A DNA stretch of 19,486 nucleotides from NCBI GenBank assembly GCA_044359405.1, contig JBIKMC010000030.1, positions 1 through 19,486 on the forward strand, written 5' to 3'. Made by a program: the position numbers and the translations under genes. Every line of letters begins with the position of its first letter. Within the stretch, counting starts at the first letter, position 1. Origin of the DNA: SYIM01 sp044359405. GTDB taxonomy: Bacteria; Pseudomonadota; Gammaproteobacteria; Burkholderiales; Burkholderiaceae_E. Positions 1 to 8,035 of the stretch are shown here, one piece after another. The notes below the pieces were generated by a model. The model was not told the origin of the DNA, made no database searches, and saw only the letters and a list, made by a program, of their open reading frames with translations.

Positions 1-51
1 CGGGCACGGTCAAACGTCCGAACACAAGCTGGCCAGATAGCGCGCACCAAC
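1..51. other. window edge, unassigned
   Basis: This short stretch lies beyond the stop of the threonine aldolase gene. On the plus strand one frame reads GHGQTSEHKLAR followed by a TAG stop at 38-40, which could be the tail of a convergent gene entering from outside. The piece is too short to assign. No hairpin with a T-run is visible. Confidence 0.2.
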
Positions 52-1152
52 TTAGCGGAAGAAGCCCCTGACGGCCGCCAGCGCTGCGTCCACGTCGGCA
101 TCGCTCACATCCAGATGAGTCACCCAGCGCTGCACGGCAGGTGCGCCGTAAGTGCCGCCGCGTGTGTTCAAGCGCACCCCGGCCTGGCTCAGATGGGCCG
201 AGAGGTCAGCGGCGATATCGGCGGCTACTTCGACGAATACGATATTGGTGTGCGGCATGTCGAGCCGTAGTTTGCCGCCCTGCGCAGCGCCGATATCGGA
301 CAGCCCCTTGGCAAGCTTTAGCGCAAGACGGTGATCATCGGCCAGGCGGTCAATGTGATGCTCAAGGGCGTGATGAGCGGCCGCAGCCAGAATGCCAGCC
401 TGCCGCAGACCGCCGCCCAGCATCTTGCGCCAGCGGCGTGCCCGCGCGATGAAAGGCGTTGAACCCAGGAGCAGTGACCCCACCGGTGCGCCCAGCCCCT
501 TGGACAGACAAACCGAGACCGAATCAAAGTTGGAACAGATTTCGCGCGCGACAAGCCGGGGGTCAGCGTGTTTGTCGCCGTGCGTATCGCCCGTATGCTC
601 GCCACGGGCGCGTCGCCGAGCGACTTCAACAGCCGCGTTAAATAGACGCGCGCCATCCAGATGCGTGGCCAGACCCCGTCGCGTGGTCAGAGCGCGCACA
701 TCGCGCAAGTAGTCCATGGGCAGCATCCGCCCGCCCGTGGTGTTTTCCATGCAGACCAGGCGTGTGCGCGCGTAGTGGGGGTCGTCGGGCTTGATGGCCC
801 CTTCAATGGCAGCCAGCGGGATGGTGCCGTCGGGGGCATGCTCGAGGGGCTGCGGCTGGATGGAGCCCAGGACAGCCATGCCGCCTGCTTCCCAGCGGTA
901 GGTGTGCCATTGCTGGCCGACGATGGCTTCTTCTCCGCGCTCGCAGTGCGCGAGCAGACCCATCAGATTGGTTTGCGTACCCGAGGTGCCGAAGACCGCC
1001 GCCTCGTAACCCAGCATATCGGCCGCGAAGGCTTCAAGCCGGTTGACCGAGGGGTCATCGCCATAGACATCGTCACCCACCTCTGCGTTGGCCATGACGG
1101 TGCGCATGGTGGCGGTGGGTTGCGTAACGGTGTCGCTGCGAAAGTCGTGCAT
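52..1152 (-). CDS. ltaE: low-specificity L-threonine aldolase
   Basis: PLP-dependent fold-type I enzyme, 366 aa, predicted to cleave L-threonine or L-allo-threonine (and other beta-hydroxy amino acids) to glycine plus an aldehyde in the cytoplasm. Seen directly: N-terminal FRSDTVTQP, VGDDVYGDDP near 25-34, a GTSGTQTN cofactor loop near 55-62, His83, HLDGARL with Asp166 that should pair with the PLP ring nitrogen, and SVCLSKGLGAP with Lys218 as the Schiff-base lysine. ATG start with GGAGAG about 8 nt upstream. It follows the enolase-superfamily gene by 24 bp on the same strand and is probably cotranscribed with it. Odd feature: compared with the family as I remember it, about 20 extra residues sit near 179-198, rich in His, Asp and Gly, between the PLP Asp and the catalytic Lys. 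The family is clear. Substrate preference among hydroxy amino acids cannot be read from sequence. Confidence 0.93.
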   Translation of the reverse strand: MHDFRSDTVTQPTATMRTVMANAEVGDDVYGDDPSVNRLEAFAADMLGYEAAVFGTSGTQTNLMGLLAHCERGEEAIVGQQWHTYRWEAGGMAVLGSIQPQPLEHAPDGTIPLAAIEGAIKPDDPHYARTRLVCMENTTGGRMLPMDYLRDVRALTTRRGLATHLDGARLFNAAVEVARRRARGEHTGDTHGDKHADPRLVAREICSNFDSVSVCLSKGLGAPVGSLLLGSTPFIARARRWRKMLGGGLRQAGILAAAAHHALEHHIDRLADDHRLALKLAKGLSDIGAAQGGKLRLDMPHTNIVFVEVAADIAADLSAHLSQAGVRLNTRGGTYGAPAVQRWVTHLDVSDADVDAALAAVRGFFR

Positions 1153-1176
1153 GGCGGTCTCTCCAGGTTGGCGACT

Positions 1177-2325
1177 TCAGTTTACCCGGTAGCGGGCGAT
1201 GGTTTCAGGCCTGATCGAAATCCCCAGACCTGGCTCGTTCGGGATGGGCACGAAGCCATCGACCAGATCAATCGGTTCCGACACCAGCTCACGTCGGAAG
1301 GGGTGCAGCGAACGGTCGTATTCCAGCACCGGATCACGGGCGAATAACGAATGATGAGCCACCGGTAACGCCGCGATCAGCTGCAGCGATGCTGCCTGTG
1401 CGACGGCCGAGCCCCACACATGCGGGTTGACCTCAATGCCATGAGCCTGGGCCAGCGCAACGATATGTCGGGCGGCGGTGATGCCGCCGCATGAGCCCAG
1501 GTCGGGCTGTGCGATATCCACCGCGTGTCGACCCAGAAGTTCGCGGAATCCGAATAGGGTGTGCTCATTTTCGCCGCCGGCGATGGGCGTGCGTAGCTTG
1601 GCGCGCAGCTCGCAGTAGCCCTCAATGTCTTCCGGCACAACCGGCTCCTCGTACCAGCGCAGATTCAGATCATCCATGAAGTAGCCCAGGCGCAGGGCCT
1701 CGGCTCGACCGTAGGCATGATTGGTGTCCACCATCAGGGTCACGTCCAGCCCCTCCACCGCCCGGGCAATGGCCGCGAGAACGGCCATGTCGTCGTCGAC
1801 ACCATAGCCCAGCTTGACTTTCATCAGCCTGAATCCGGCGGCATGGTGGGCAAGCGCCTCCTCGGCCAGGCGCGGGCTCTCGCCCTGACCGCTGATACGG
1901 TAGAAACCCGTTGCATAAGGCTGTACTCGGGTGCGAAAGGCACCACCCAGCAATTGATACACCGGCACGCCGTAGTGTTTGCCCGCGATGTCCCAGAGCG
2001 CCATATCGATGGCGCTGATGGCGGCAATAACCGAGCCCTTGCGTCCGTAGTCGCGACTTTGGTGGTACATGCGATGCCAGAGCACTTCGGTGGCCAGGGC
2101 ATGTTCGCCAATGAGCAGCGGGGCCAGTGCATGCTCGATGACTGCGGCTGCGATCTGGGGTGGTTCCAGGCCCTGGGCGAAGGCTTCCCCCCAGCCTGTC
2201 ACGCCGGAATCGGTCGTCACTTCAACCAGGGTGGCTGAGCGGCGGTGAACCCAGCCCTGCGAGAATGCAAACGGCTGGGCAAGCGGGCTTTGCAGAACAT
2301 GAACCCGAATCGAGGCGATTTTCAT
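1177..2325 (-). CDS. mandelate racemase/muconate lactonizing enzyme family protein
   Basis: Enolase-superfamily enzyme, 382 aa, expected to abstract a proton alpha to a carboxylate with Mg2+ (dehydration, racemisation or cycloisomerisation of an acid sugar or lactone). Seen: N-terminal capping domain to about 125; KxK base motif at Lys169/Lys171; metal ligands Asp200 (DTNHAYG, with Asn202), Glu226/227 (WYEEPVVPE) and Glu252 (AGGEN); a probable Asp270/His302 dyad (DIAQPD, NPHVWGS). From memory, IDMALWDIAGKHYG, the EEPVVPE block and the closing PGLGI segment resemble Agrobacterium D-galactarolactone cycloisomerase, so an acid-sugar lactone substrate is the best guess. I chose the ATG at 2325 because the recognisable family N-terminus (MKIASIRVH) begins there and GGAG lies about 8 nt upstream. 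The open frame extends to 2679, but that part overlaps the divergent ABC gene and has no family similarity. Threonine aldolase follows after 24 bp. Confidence 0.88.
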   Translation of the reverse strand: MKIASIRVHVLQSPLAQPFAFSQGWVHRRSATLVEVTTDSGVTGWGEAFAQGLEPPQIAAAVIEHALAPLLIGEHALATEVLWHRMYHQSRDYGRKGSVIAAISAIDMALWDIAGKHYGVPVYQLLGGAFRTRVQPYATGFYRISGQGESPRLAEEALAHHAAGFRLMKVKLGYGVDDDMAVLAAIARAVEGLDVTLMVDTNHAYGRAEALRLGYFMDDLNLRWYEEPVVPEDIEGYCELRAKLRTPIAGGENEHTLFGFRELLGRHAVDIAQPDLGSCGGITAARHIVALAQAHGIEVNPHVWGSAVAQAASLQLIAALPVAHHSLFARDPVLEYDRSLHPFRRELVSEPIDLVDGFVPIPNEPGLGISIRPETIARYRVN

Positions 2326-2400
2326 CCGTATGACTCCACAAGTGATCTGGAAGCTTCCCCGTTGAATGATGGGGTGTTTTGGAGAAGTTTGCCCAGCCTC

Positions 2401-2428
2401 TTGAAACGTGGCGGTACGCCCCCATATC
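2401..2428 (+). promoter_or_regulatory. candidate sigma70-type promoter for the ABC pair
   Basis: The 150-bp gap 2326-2475 separates two divergent transcription units and must hold promoters for both. On the plus strand TTGAAA (2401-2406), one mismatch from the -35 consensus, is followed after 16 nt by CATATC (2423-2428), a weak -10 with three matches. GAGG at 2467-2470 is a ribosome site 5 nt from the ATG. I see no convincing promoter for the minus-strand gene here. This is a weak sequence match only. Confidence 0.25.
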
Positions 2429-2475
2429 GCGCTCGGTCTGGGCGCATTCGCCGCGGGCACACTAGCGAGGGTTTC

Positions 2476-3234
2476 ATGATCCAGGTTGAACATCTGTCCA
2501 GGCGATTTGGCGCCAAACGTGCCGTCGATGATATTTCCTTCTCGGTGGCCAAGGGCGAGGTACTGGGCTTTTTGGGCCCCAACGGCGCGGGTAAATCGAC
2601 CACCATGCGCATGATTACCGGATACCTGGCGCCCAGCGCGGGCAGCATCCAGGTGTGCGGGTTTGATATCGCCCGGCAACCCATGGAGGTCAAGCGGCGC
2701 ATCGGTTACCTGCCTGAATCGGCGCCCTCATGGCCCGATATGAGTGTTCTGGGCTTTTTGCGCTTTAGCGCCAGTGTGCGTGGGCTCAGTGGCGAGCAGT
2801 CTCGGGAGGCGCTCAAGCGCGTGGTGTCGCAGTGCCACCTAGAGACGGTTCTGGGTCAACCCATCGAAACCCTATCGAAGGGGTTTCGGCAGCGCACCTG
2901 CCTTGCGCAGGCGCTCATCCACGACCCCGAGGTTCTTATTCTTGACGAGCCGACCGACGGGCTTGACCCCAATCAGAAGCATGAGATGCGAGGGCTGATT
3001 CGCGATATGGCGCAAACCCGCGCGGTGCTGTTTTCAACCCATATTCTCGAAGAGGTCGATGAGGTCTGCACCCGGGCCATCGTGATCGATCGCGGCCGCA
3101 TCGTTGCCGACGGCACGCCAGCCGAACTGCGCAGCCGCGTTCCCACCGGCCGCCTGGATGATTTTTTCCGTTCTGTTACCCGTACCGATCTTGAATCTGC
3201 GGCTGCCGAAGCCCAGGCCGGGAGTGCATCATGA
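2476..3234 (+). CDS. ABC transporter ATP-binding protein, GldA/NatA-like
   Basis: Cytoplasmic ATPase of an ABC-2 type exporter, 252 aa. Seen: Walker A GPNGAGKS (34-41), a Q-loop position occupied by Glu in GYLPES as usual in this subfamily, a degenerate signature LSKGFRQR (133-140), Walker B LILDEP with Asp157/Glu158, a DGLDPNQ D-loop and switch His189 in FSTHILEE. The LSKG signature and YLPE Q-loop are typical of the GldA group. ATG at 2476 was chosen because the domain begins there (MIQVEHLSRRFG) with GAGG 5 nt upstream. The longer frame back to 2245 runs into the divergent enolase gene. Its stop overlaps the next start in ATGA (3231-3234), implying translational coupling with the fused membrane protein it should energise. 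The transported substrate is unknown. In Bacteroidetes this family serves gliding motility, but proteobacterial homologues are widespread and mostly uncharacterised. Confidence 0.93.
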   Translation: MIQVEHLSRRFGAKRAVDDISFSVAKGEVLGFLGPNGAGKSTTMRMITGYLAPSAGSIQVCGFDIARQPMEVKRRIGYLPESAPSWPDMSVLGFLRFSASVRGLSGEQSREALKRVVSQCHLETVLGQPIETLSKGFRQRTCLAQALIHDPEVLILDEPTDGLDPNQKHEMRGLIRDMAQTRAVLFSTHILEEVDEVCTRAIVIDRGRIVADGTPAELRSRVPTGRLDDFFRSVTRTDLESAAAEAQAGSAS

Positions 3235-5768
3235 GTTCCCCGCAAACCGCCATCATCCGTCGCGAGTTTTCGGCCTACTGGTCAACGCCGGTTGCCTATG
3301 TGTTCTTAGTCATCTACCTGCTGCTGGCCGGCTTCTTTACCTTTTCGTTCGGCGGCTTCTTCGAGCGAGGCGAAGCCGCGTTGAGCTCGTTTTTTGCCTG
3401 GGTGCCTTGGTTATTCCTGTTTATTGTGCCGGCTATCGGCATGCGGCTCTGGTCTGACGAGCAACGCCTGGGCACTCTCGAATTGCTGATGACCCTGCCG
3501 CTCACGCCCCGCCAGGCCATTGTGGGCAAGTTTCTGGCGGCCTGGGCCTTCGTAGCCATTGCCCTGGCGCTCACCTTTCCCCTGATCGTCACCGTCAACT
3601 GGCTGGGTGAGCCCGACAACGGCGTTATCGCGGCCGGGTATTTCGGTGCGCTGCTAGTCGGTGGGGCTTATCTGGCCATTGCGGGTCTCTGCTCGTCGCT
3701 CACCCGCAGCCAGGCCGTGGCATTCATTTTGGCTCTGGCCGTCTGTCTGCTGCTGGCCCTGGCCGGTTCGCAGCCTGTCATCGATACACTGGGTCGTTGG
3801 GGCGGCCCCGCGCTGATGGAGACTGTGGCTGGCTTGTCGGTACTGACTCGATTTGATGGTTTCCAGAAGGGCATCATCGATCTGCGCGACCTGGTCTACT
3901 TCGGATCCATCATTGTGCTGGCGCTGTATGCGACGGCAGCCCGTATCAACGCTCAACGGGCGGCGTCGCGTTCGGTGGGTATGGTGATTATTTTGGCGAT
4001 CGTGCTGGTGCTGGCCAATCTGTTGCTGGCACGGGTGCCGGTGCGTGCTGATCTGTCTGAGGGCAAGGTCAATACCTTGTCCGACGGCACCCGCAGTCTG
4101 CTGGGCAAAATCCAGGCGCCCCTCAAGGTCCGCCTCTATGCCTCAGCCGATGAGAGCATCCCCATGCCGGTGCGCGCGTTTTCTCGTCGGGTAGAAGACA
4201 CACTCACCCGCATGAAGAGTGATTCGGGCGGCAGGCTGATCGTCGAAAAGTTTGATCCGCAGCCTGACTCTGATGCGGAAGATGCAGCCCAGCTCGACGG
4301 TATCGAGCCTCAGCAATTGCCCAATGGTGATCGCTTCTACCTGGGCGTGGTTATCGGCGAAGGCGACAAGCGCGTCGTGATCACGGCCCTGGGGGCTGAG
4401 CGTGAGCGACTGCTTGAGTACGACCTGTCTCGGGCGATTGCCCGGGCGCTGACGCCCGCCAAGCCGATTGTGGGCGTGATTTCGCCCATGCCCGCGTTTG
4501 GCTCGCGCGGCATGCCCATGATGGGAATGCCGCCGTCTGAAAAGTGGGCCTTTATCAGCGAGCTTGAGCGCGACTTTGAGCTTAAGCAGATTGCGCCGGA
4601 TGCCAAGACCATCGATTCCGATGTGAAGGCCCTGCTGGTTATTCATCCGCGCGGACTCAATGAAGCCAATCTGTTCGCCATCGATCAGTACCTGTTGCGC
4701 GGTGGACGCATGATTGCCTTCCTGGATCCCAAGGCGTACTTCGATCCAATGTCCGCCATGATGGGCATGCAGGGTGGCAGTGCATCCAGCCTGCAGCCGC
4801 TGTTGAAGGCCTGGGGCGTTGAGTTCCAGGAGGACAAGGTGCTGGCTGATTTGCGCTATCTATCGGGTAGCGGGCCGCGCGCCATGCCCGCCGTACTCAC
4901 GCTGCAGGATGAAGCGCTCAATGCCGACGAGGTGGCTACACAAAACGCCGGCCGTCTGCTGATTCCGTTTGCCGGTGTCTTTGACGGGACGCCGGTACAG
5001 GGACTCACGCGGACGGTGTTGCTGCGCTCATCACCGGTATCCGCGCTGGTCGATGGTGCCAAAGCGGCTGAGCCTGGCGAGCGTGCGGTTCGGGGTTTCA
5101 AGCCCGAGGGCAAGGAGCGGGCGCTGGCCATTCGCCTCGCCGGCAAGTTCCCCACGGCCTACCCCGAGGGCATCAAGGAGGGGCCGTCCGAGCGTCTGTC
5201 GCAGGCCACTGCCGATGCAACGGTCGTGCTGGTGGGTGATAGTGACATGCTGCAGGACGGTGCGGCCGTGCAGATCGGTGAGGTGTTTGGGCAGCGTGTG
5301 GTGGTTCCGGCCAATGGCAACATCGCCTTTGCTCAGGCGCTGGTCGATCAGTTTGCAGGTGCCACTGACCTGGTGGGGGCGCGCGCCCGCGCAGTGTTGG
5401 CCCGTCCGTTTACGCTGATCAACCAGATGGAAGCTCAGGCGGCGCAGGATTACATCGGGCGCATCGCTGAGCTTGAAGAGAATCTGCAGAAAACTCGCGA
5501 GCGACTGGCCGAGTTGCAAAAGGCGCGTGGCGGCGCTGCAGCGGGTGCCGGCCTGAGCGCTGAACAGCAAACTGAGCTCGATGAGTTTCGCAAGCGCTCG
5601 GCCGAGACGCGTCGTGAGCTGAAAGAGGTGCGTCGCGAACTGCGAGCTGATAGCGAAGCGCTGCAAAGTTTCACCCGGTTTGTAAACATCGCCTTGATGC
5701 CGCTGGTGGTGATTTTGGCAGCGCTGGTGGCCTGGGCGTTCAGACGCAAACGGGTGGTTCGGCTTTAA
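3231..5768 (+). CDS. fused ABC-2 permease (GldF-like) and GldG-like auxiliary protein
   Basis: Inner-membrane protein, 845 aa, that joins two proteins usually encoded separately. Residues 1-240 form the permease: the RREFSAYWSTPVAY start typical of GldF, then about six hydrophobic segments (roughly 20-40, 55-72, 100-122, 135-155, 162-180, 222-238). Near 245 a new hydrophobic helix (250-267) begins the GldG-like part, with the typical RVDLS/NTLSDGT-like sequence near 272-287, a large periplasmic domain, Met-rich loops near 420-433 and 500, a coiled coil at about 735-810 rich in Glu, Arg and Leu, and a final membrane helix at about 818-838 followed by basic residues. It overlaps the ATPase gene by 4 bp. 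Related operons often add a DUF4340 gene downstream. Here none follows, because a convergent gene starts 123 bp later. No internal stop is present, so the fusion is genuine in this sequence. The function is inferred only from family. Confidence 0.88.
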   Translation: MSSPQTAIIRREFSAYWSTPVAYVFLVIYLLLAGFFTFSFGGFFERGEAALSSFFAWVPWLFLFIVPAIGMRLWSDEQRLGTLELLMTLPLTPRQAIVGKFLAAWAFVAIALALTFPLIVTVNWLGEPDNGVIAAGYFGALLVGGAYLAIAGLCSSLTRSQAVAFILALAVCLLLALAGSQPVIDTLGRWGGPALMETVAGLSVLTRFDGFQKGIIDLRDLVYFGSIIVLALYATAARINAQRAASRSVGMVIILAIVLVLANLLLARVPVRADLSEGKVNTLSDGTRSLLGKIQAPLKVRLYASADESIPMPVRAFSRRVEDTLTRMKSDSGGRLIVEKFDPQPDSDAEDAAQLDGIEPQQLPNGDRFYLGVVIGEGDKRVVITALGAERERLLEYDLSRAIARALTPAKPIVGVISPMPAFGSRGMPMMGMPPSEKWAFISELERDFELKQIAPDAKTIDSDVKALLVIHPRGLNEANLFAIDQYLLRGGRMIAFLDPKAYFDPMSAMMGMQGGSASSLQPLLKAWGVEFQEDKVLADLRYLSGSGPRAMPAVLTLQDEALNADEVATQNAGRLLIPFAGVFDGTPVQGLTRTVLLRSSPVSALVDGAKAAEPGERAVRGFKPEGKERALAIRLAGKFPTAYPEGIKEGPSERLSQATADATVVLVGDSDMLQDGAAVQIGEVFGQRVVVPANGNIAFAQALVDQFAGATDLVGARARAVLARPFTLINQMEAQAAQDYIGRIAELEENLQKTRERLAELQKARGGAAAGAGLSAEQQTELDEFRKRSAETRRELKEVRRELRADSEALQSFTRFVNIALMPLVVILAALVAWAFRRKRVVRL

Positions 5769-5891
5769 TGGAAGTTATTGGCTTGAGTCTCGTCAGAGCA
5801 ACTGAACGGGTACACACAGCTGGTAGCTTCCTTCCTGCCTAACCGCCTGGATGGTGCTGCCCTTGATACCGGTTTCCACGAGTGGTCTGAT
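5769..5891. other. convergent intergenic gap with an in-frame extension past an amber stop
   Basis: These 123 bp separate the converging ABC operon and the spermidine-synthase-like gene. No T-tailed hairpin is obvious on either strand. On the minus strand the frame of the spermidine-synthase-like gene stays open after its TAG for 32 further sense codons (5891-5796) and ends at TGA 5793-5795. The segment contains GIKGSTIQAVRQEG and YQLCVPVQLL, which look protein-like, but it has no ATG. It may be chance, a gene remnant, or rare readthrough. Confidence 0.35.
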
Positions 5892-8009
5892 CTACTTGAG
5901 TATCTGATACAGGCTACTGAAATCATCCGTCCAGGGGCGCAGGCCTGCCATGCGCTCGACCCGCTCGGTCCGGCCCTTGAGTGCCGCGTGCCTGGCAAGC
6001 TCGGTATCGCGGGTGAGCAGCATCCAGTCTGAGCTGTTGGTGGCAGAGTTGTCATCGGTGCCTGGCACATGGGCGATGAGAGTGGCCTGTAGTCCCGCTT
6101 CGGCCGCGAGCTCGGCAACCATGGGCGCCAGACTCAGAAAGCGGTTGGTGATGTGAAAGGCGATGATGCCTCGTTCAGTGATGTGTTTCTGGTAGAGCGC
6201 CAGCGCTTCGCGGGTGATCAGATGCACTGGAATTGAATCGCTTGAGAAGGCGTCAATGGCCAGTATGTCGAACTGCTGAGGCTTCTCGCGCTCCAGTTGC
6301 AGGCGGGCATCGCCCAGCACGGTATCAATGCGCGCTTTGGAGTCTCCCAGATAACTGAAGTGCGAGCGCGCCACCCCGATCACTTCTGGATCGATGTCAT
6401 AAAAGCGATAAATGTCGCCAGCCCGGCCCCAGGCGGCCAGCGTGCCCGTGCCCAGTCCCACGACCCCGACTTTCACGGGCCCCTCTGCACGCCTGATCTG
6501 CAGGGCAAGGCCAATGCCGCTGCCGGGGCCGTAGTAGGTGGTGGGTTCCAGGCGACGGGAACTGTGCAGGTACTGACGTCCGTGCAGAATCTGCCCGTGC
6601 GTGAGGTTGCGGGTGGCCTCGCGATCCGACGCAGGGCCCGTATCCTTGATGAACAGTGCGCCATAAAAGTTGCGCGACATCAGTTGGACGTCGCCGGTCG
6701 ATGCCTTGACGTACTGTGCCACGTACCAGGCGCAGACCACGGTCACCGCCAGCGCGCCCAACTGAAGCGCTCGCGGCGTGTGCCGCAGCAGGCGCACCGC
6801 GACCAGTGCGGTGGCGAGTAGTCCCACGCCGATCTCCCAGTAGCCATTGAATACCCGGGGAGCAACGATGCCCACCAGTAGCCCACCAACGGCACCGCCC
6901 AGCGAAATCATCAGATAAAAGCGCGTGAGGTAACGCGGCTCGGGTCGCATGGCGGCAAGTTCACCGTGCAAGAACATGCAGCAAACGAACAGTCCTACGC
7001 AGTACAGCGGTATCTCGATCAGTACGTCCATGATCGCCCCGTCACCGTAAAGTCCCCATGACATCGCAATCAGGCTGATCGCCAGCGGACCCAAGAAACG
7101 GCTGCGCGAATACCAGCCCCGACCTTCAAAACACAGGATGAAGGTGACCAGATAAAGGGTCAGTGGCAGCAGCCACAGGAAGGGGACCGAGGCAATGTTC
7201 TGAGTGATGTGATTGGATACGGCCAGCAGCAGACCCGAGCCCAGCGCTGACAGCGTCAGCCACGTCAGTAGGTCTGCGAAGCCGGGCGCTTTGCCATCTG
7301 CTGCGGCCGAGGACTTGCTCGTTGCCGGTATTGGCGTGACGGCTTCGGGTTTCGGCGCGGCGGCTGTCGCCGTCGGCTTCTCCGCAGTCACCGTGGTTGT
7401 CGCCGTCAGCGTCGTTGAGCCTGTGCGAGCCTGGCGAAGTGCATACAGTGCGGAGGCTGCGCACAGAAGCGCGAAGAGCGTGTAGGCGCCGCTCCAGATC
7501 AAGCTTTGCAGGCGTGTGCTGATCCAGGGTTCAACCAGAAAGGGATAGCCGATCAGCGCCAGCAGCGAACCAAAATTTGAGAGGGCGAACAGTCGATAGA
7601 CCTTGCTCGACTCGAAGCTTCGGGCAAACCAGGCCTGAACCAGAGGGCCGGTGGTGGACAGCAGCAGATAGGGCAGGCCTATGGTGGCGATCAGCAATCC
7701 CAAGATCTGCCAGGTGGGATCTTCGTCACCGGCCGGTTTCCAGCTGGCTGCGGGAATGATAGGCAGCACCGCCAGACTGGCCGCGAGCAGGGCGATATGC
7801 AGCCAGGCCTGCCCACGGGGCCTCAGCCATCGGATACTGGCATCGGCATAGGCGTAGCCCACCAACAGGGCAACCTGGAAGAACACCATGCAGGTGGTCC
7901 AGACAGCGGCCGACCCCCCGAACCAGGGCAGGATCTGCTTGGCCATGATGGGTTGAACCAGAAACAGGATAAAGGCGCTGACGAAGATAGTGCTGGCGTA
8001 AAGAATCAT
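5892..8009 (-). CDS. membrane-fused spermidine synthase-fold protein
   Basis: 705-aa protein with an N-terminal multi-helix membrane domain and a C-terminal cytosolic methyltransferase/spermidine-synthase fold. Seen: hydrophobic segments from residue 1 to about 190 (ILFLVQPIMAKQILPWFGG is a family hallmark), a Thr/Ala/Lys-rich linker at about 197-240, further helices from 245 to 435, then VGLGTGT (517-523) as the nucleoside loop, DIDPEV (538-543), GDAR (566-569) and DAFSSDSIPVHL (586-597). The ending WTDDFSSL matches the usual family C-terminus, so the TAG stop is probably the true end. The aminopropyltransferase fold is clear, but membrane-fused members are mostly uncharacterised and need not make spermidine. 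ATG start, weak ribosome site. It lies 26 bp downstream of the patatin-barrel gene and is probably cotranscribed with it. Confidence 0.86.
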   Translation of the reverse strand: MILYASTIFVSAFILFLVQPIMAKQILPWFGGSAAVWTTCMVFFQVALLVGYAYADASIRWLRPRGQAWLHIALLAASLAVLPIIPAASWKPAGDEDPTWQILGLLIATIGLPYLLLSTTGPLVQAWFARSFESSKVYRLFALSNFGSLLALIGYPFLVEPWISTRLQSLIWSGAYTLFALLCAASALYALRQARTGSTTLTATTTVTAEKPTATAAAPKPEAVTPIPATSKSSAAADGKAPGFADLLTWLTLSALGSGLLLAVSNHITQNIASVPFLWLLPLTLYLVTFILCFEGRGWYSRSRFLGPLAISLIAMSWGLYGDGAIMDVLIEIPLYCVGLFVCCMFLHGELAAMRPEPRYLTRFYLMISLGGAVGGLLVGIVAPRVFNGYWEIGVGLLATALVAVRLLRHTPRALQLGALAVTVVCAWYVAQYVKASTGDVQLMSRNFYGALFIKDTGPASDREATRNLTHGQILHGRQYLHSSRRLEPTTYYGPGSGIGLALQIRRAEGPVKVGVVGLGTGTLAAWGRAGDIYRFYDIDPEVIGVARSHFSYLGDSKARIDTVLGDARLQLEREKPQQFDILAIDAFSSDSIPVHLITREALALYQKHITERGIIAFHITNRFLSLAPMVAELAAEAGLQATLIAHVPGTDDNSATNSSDWMLLTRDTELARHAALKGRTERVERMAGLRPWTDDFSSLYQILK

Positions 8010-8035
8010 GGCGGTGGTGGACGCTTGAATCAGTT

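Noticed and set aside
661..1347. 228-aa plus-strand open frame
   Set aside because: It runs antisense through the threonine aldolase and the end of the enolase-family gene, both with clear catalytic motifs. Its sequence resembles no family and is a GC-rich shadow.
2351..2382. CCCC-N10-GGGG inverted repeat in the divergent promoter gap
   Set aside because: Only four pairs with a mismatched inner region. Expected by chance in this GC-rich sequence.
2245..2475. N-terminal extension of the GldA-like ATPase
   Set aside because: The extra 77 codons overlap the divergent enolase-family gene start and show no ABC domain. ATG 2476 has a ribosome site and begins at the domain edge.
2326..2679. N-terminal extension of the enolase-family protein
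   Set aside because: The extra 118 codons are antisense to the ABC ATPase gene and unlike the family. MKIASIRVH at 2325 is a typical N-terminus.
5031..5666. 211-aa minus-strand open frame inside the GldFG gene
   Set aside because: Antisense to a well-supported coding region, with no recognisable motif and no ribosome site that I could find. The same reasoning applies to the antisense frames at 4143-4646, 1717-2238 and 9609-10325.
5892..8009. Calling this gene spermidine synthase (speE)
   Set aside because: The membrane-fused architecture is distinct from SpeE, and no polyamine genes such as speD accompany it. Only the fold is supported.
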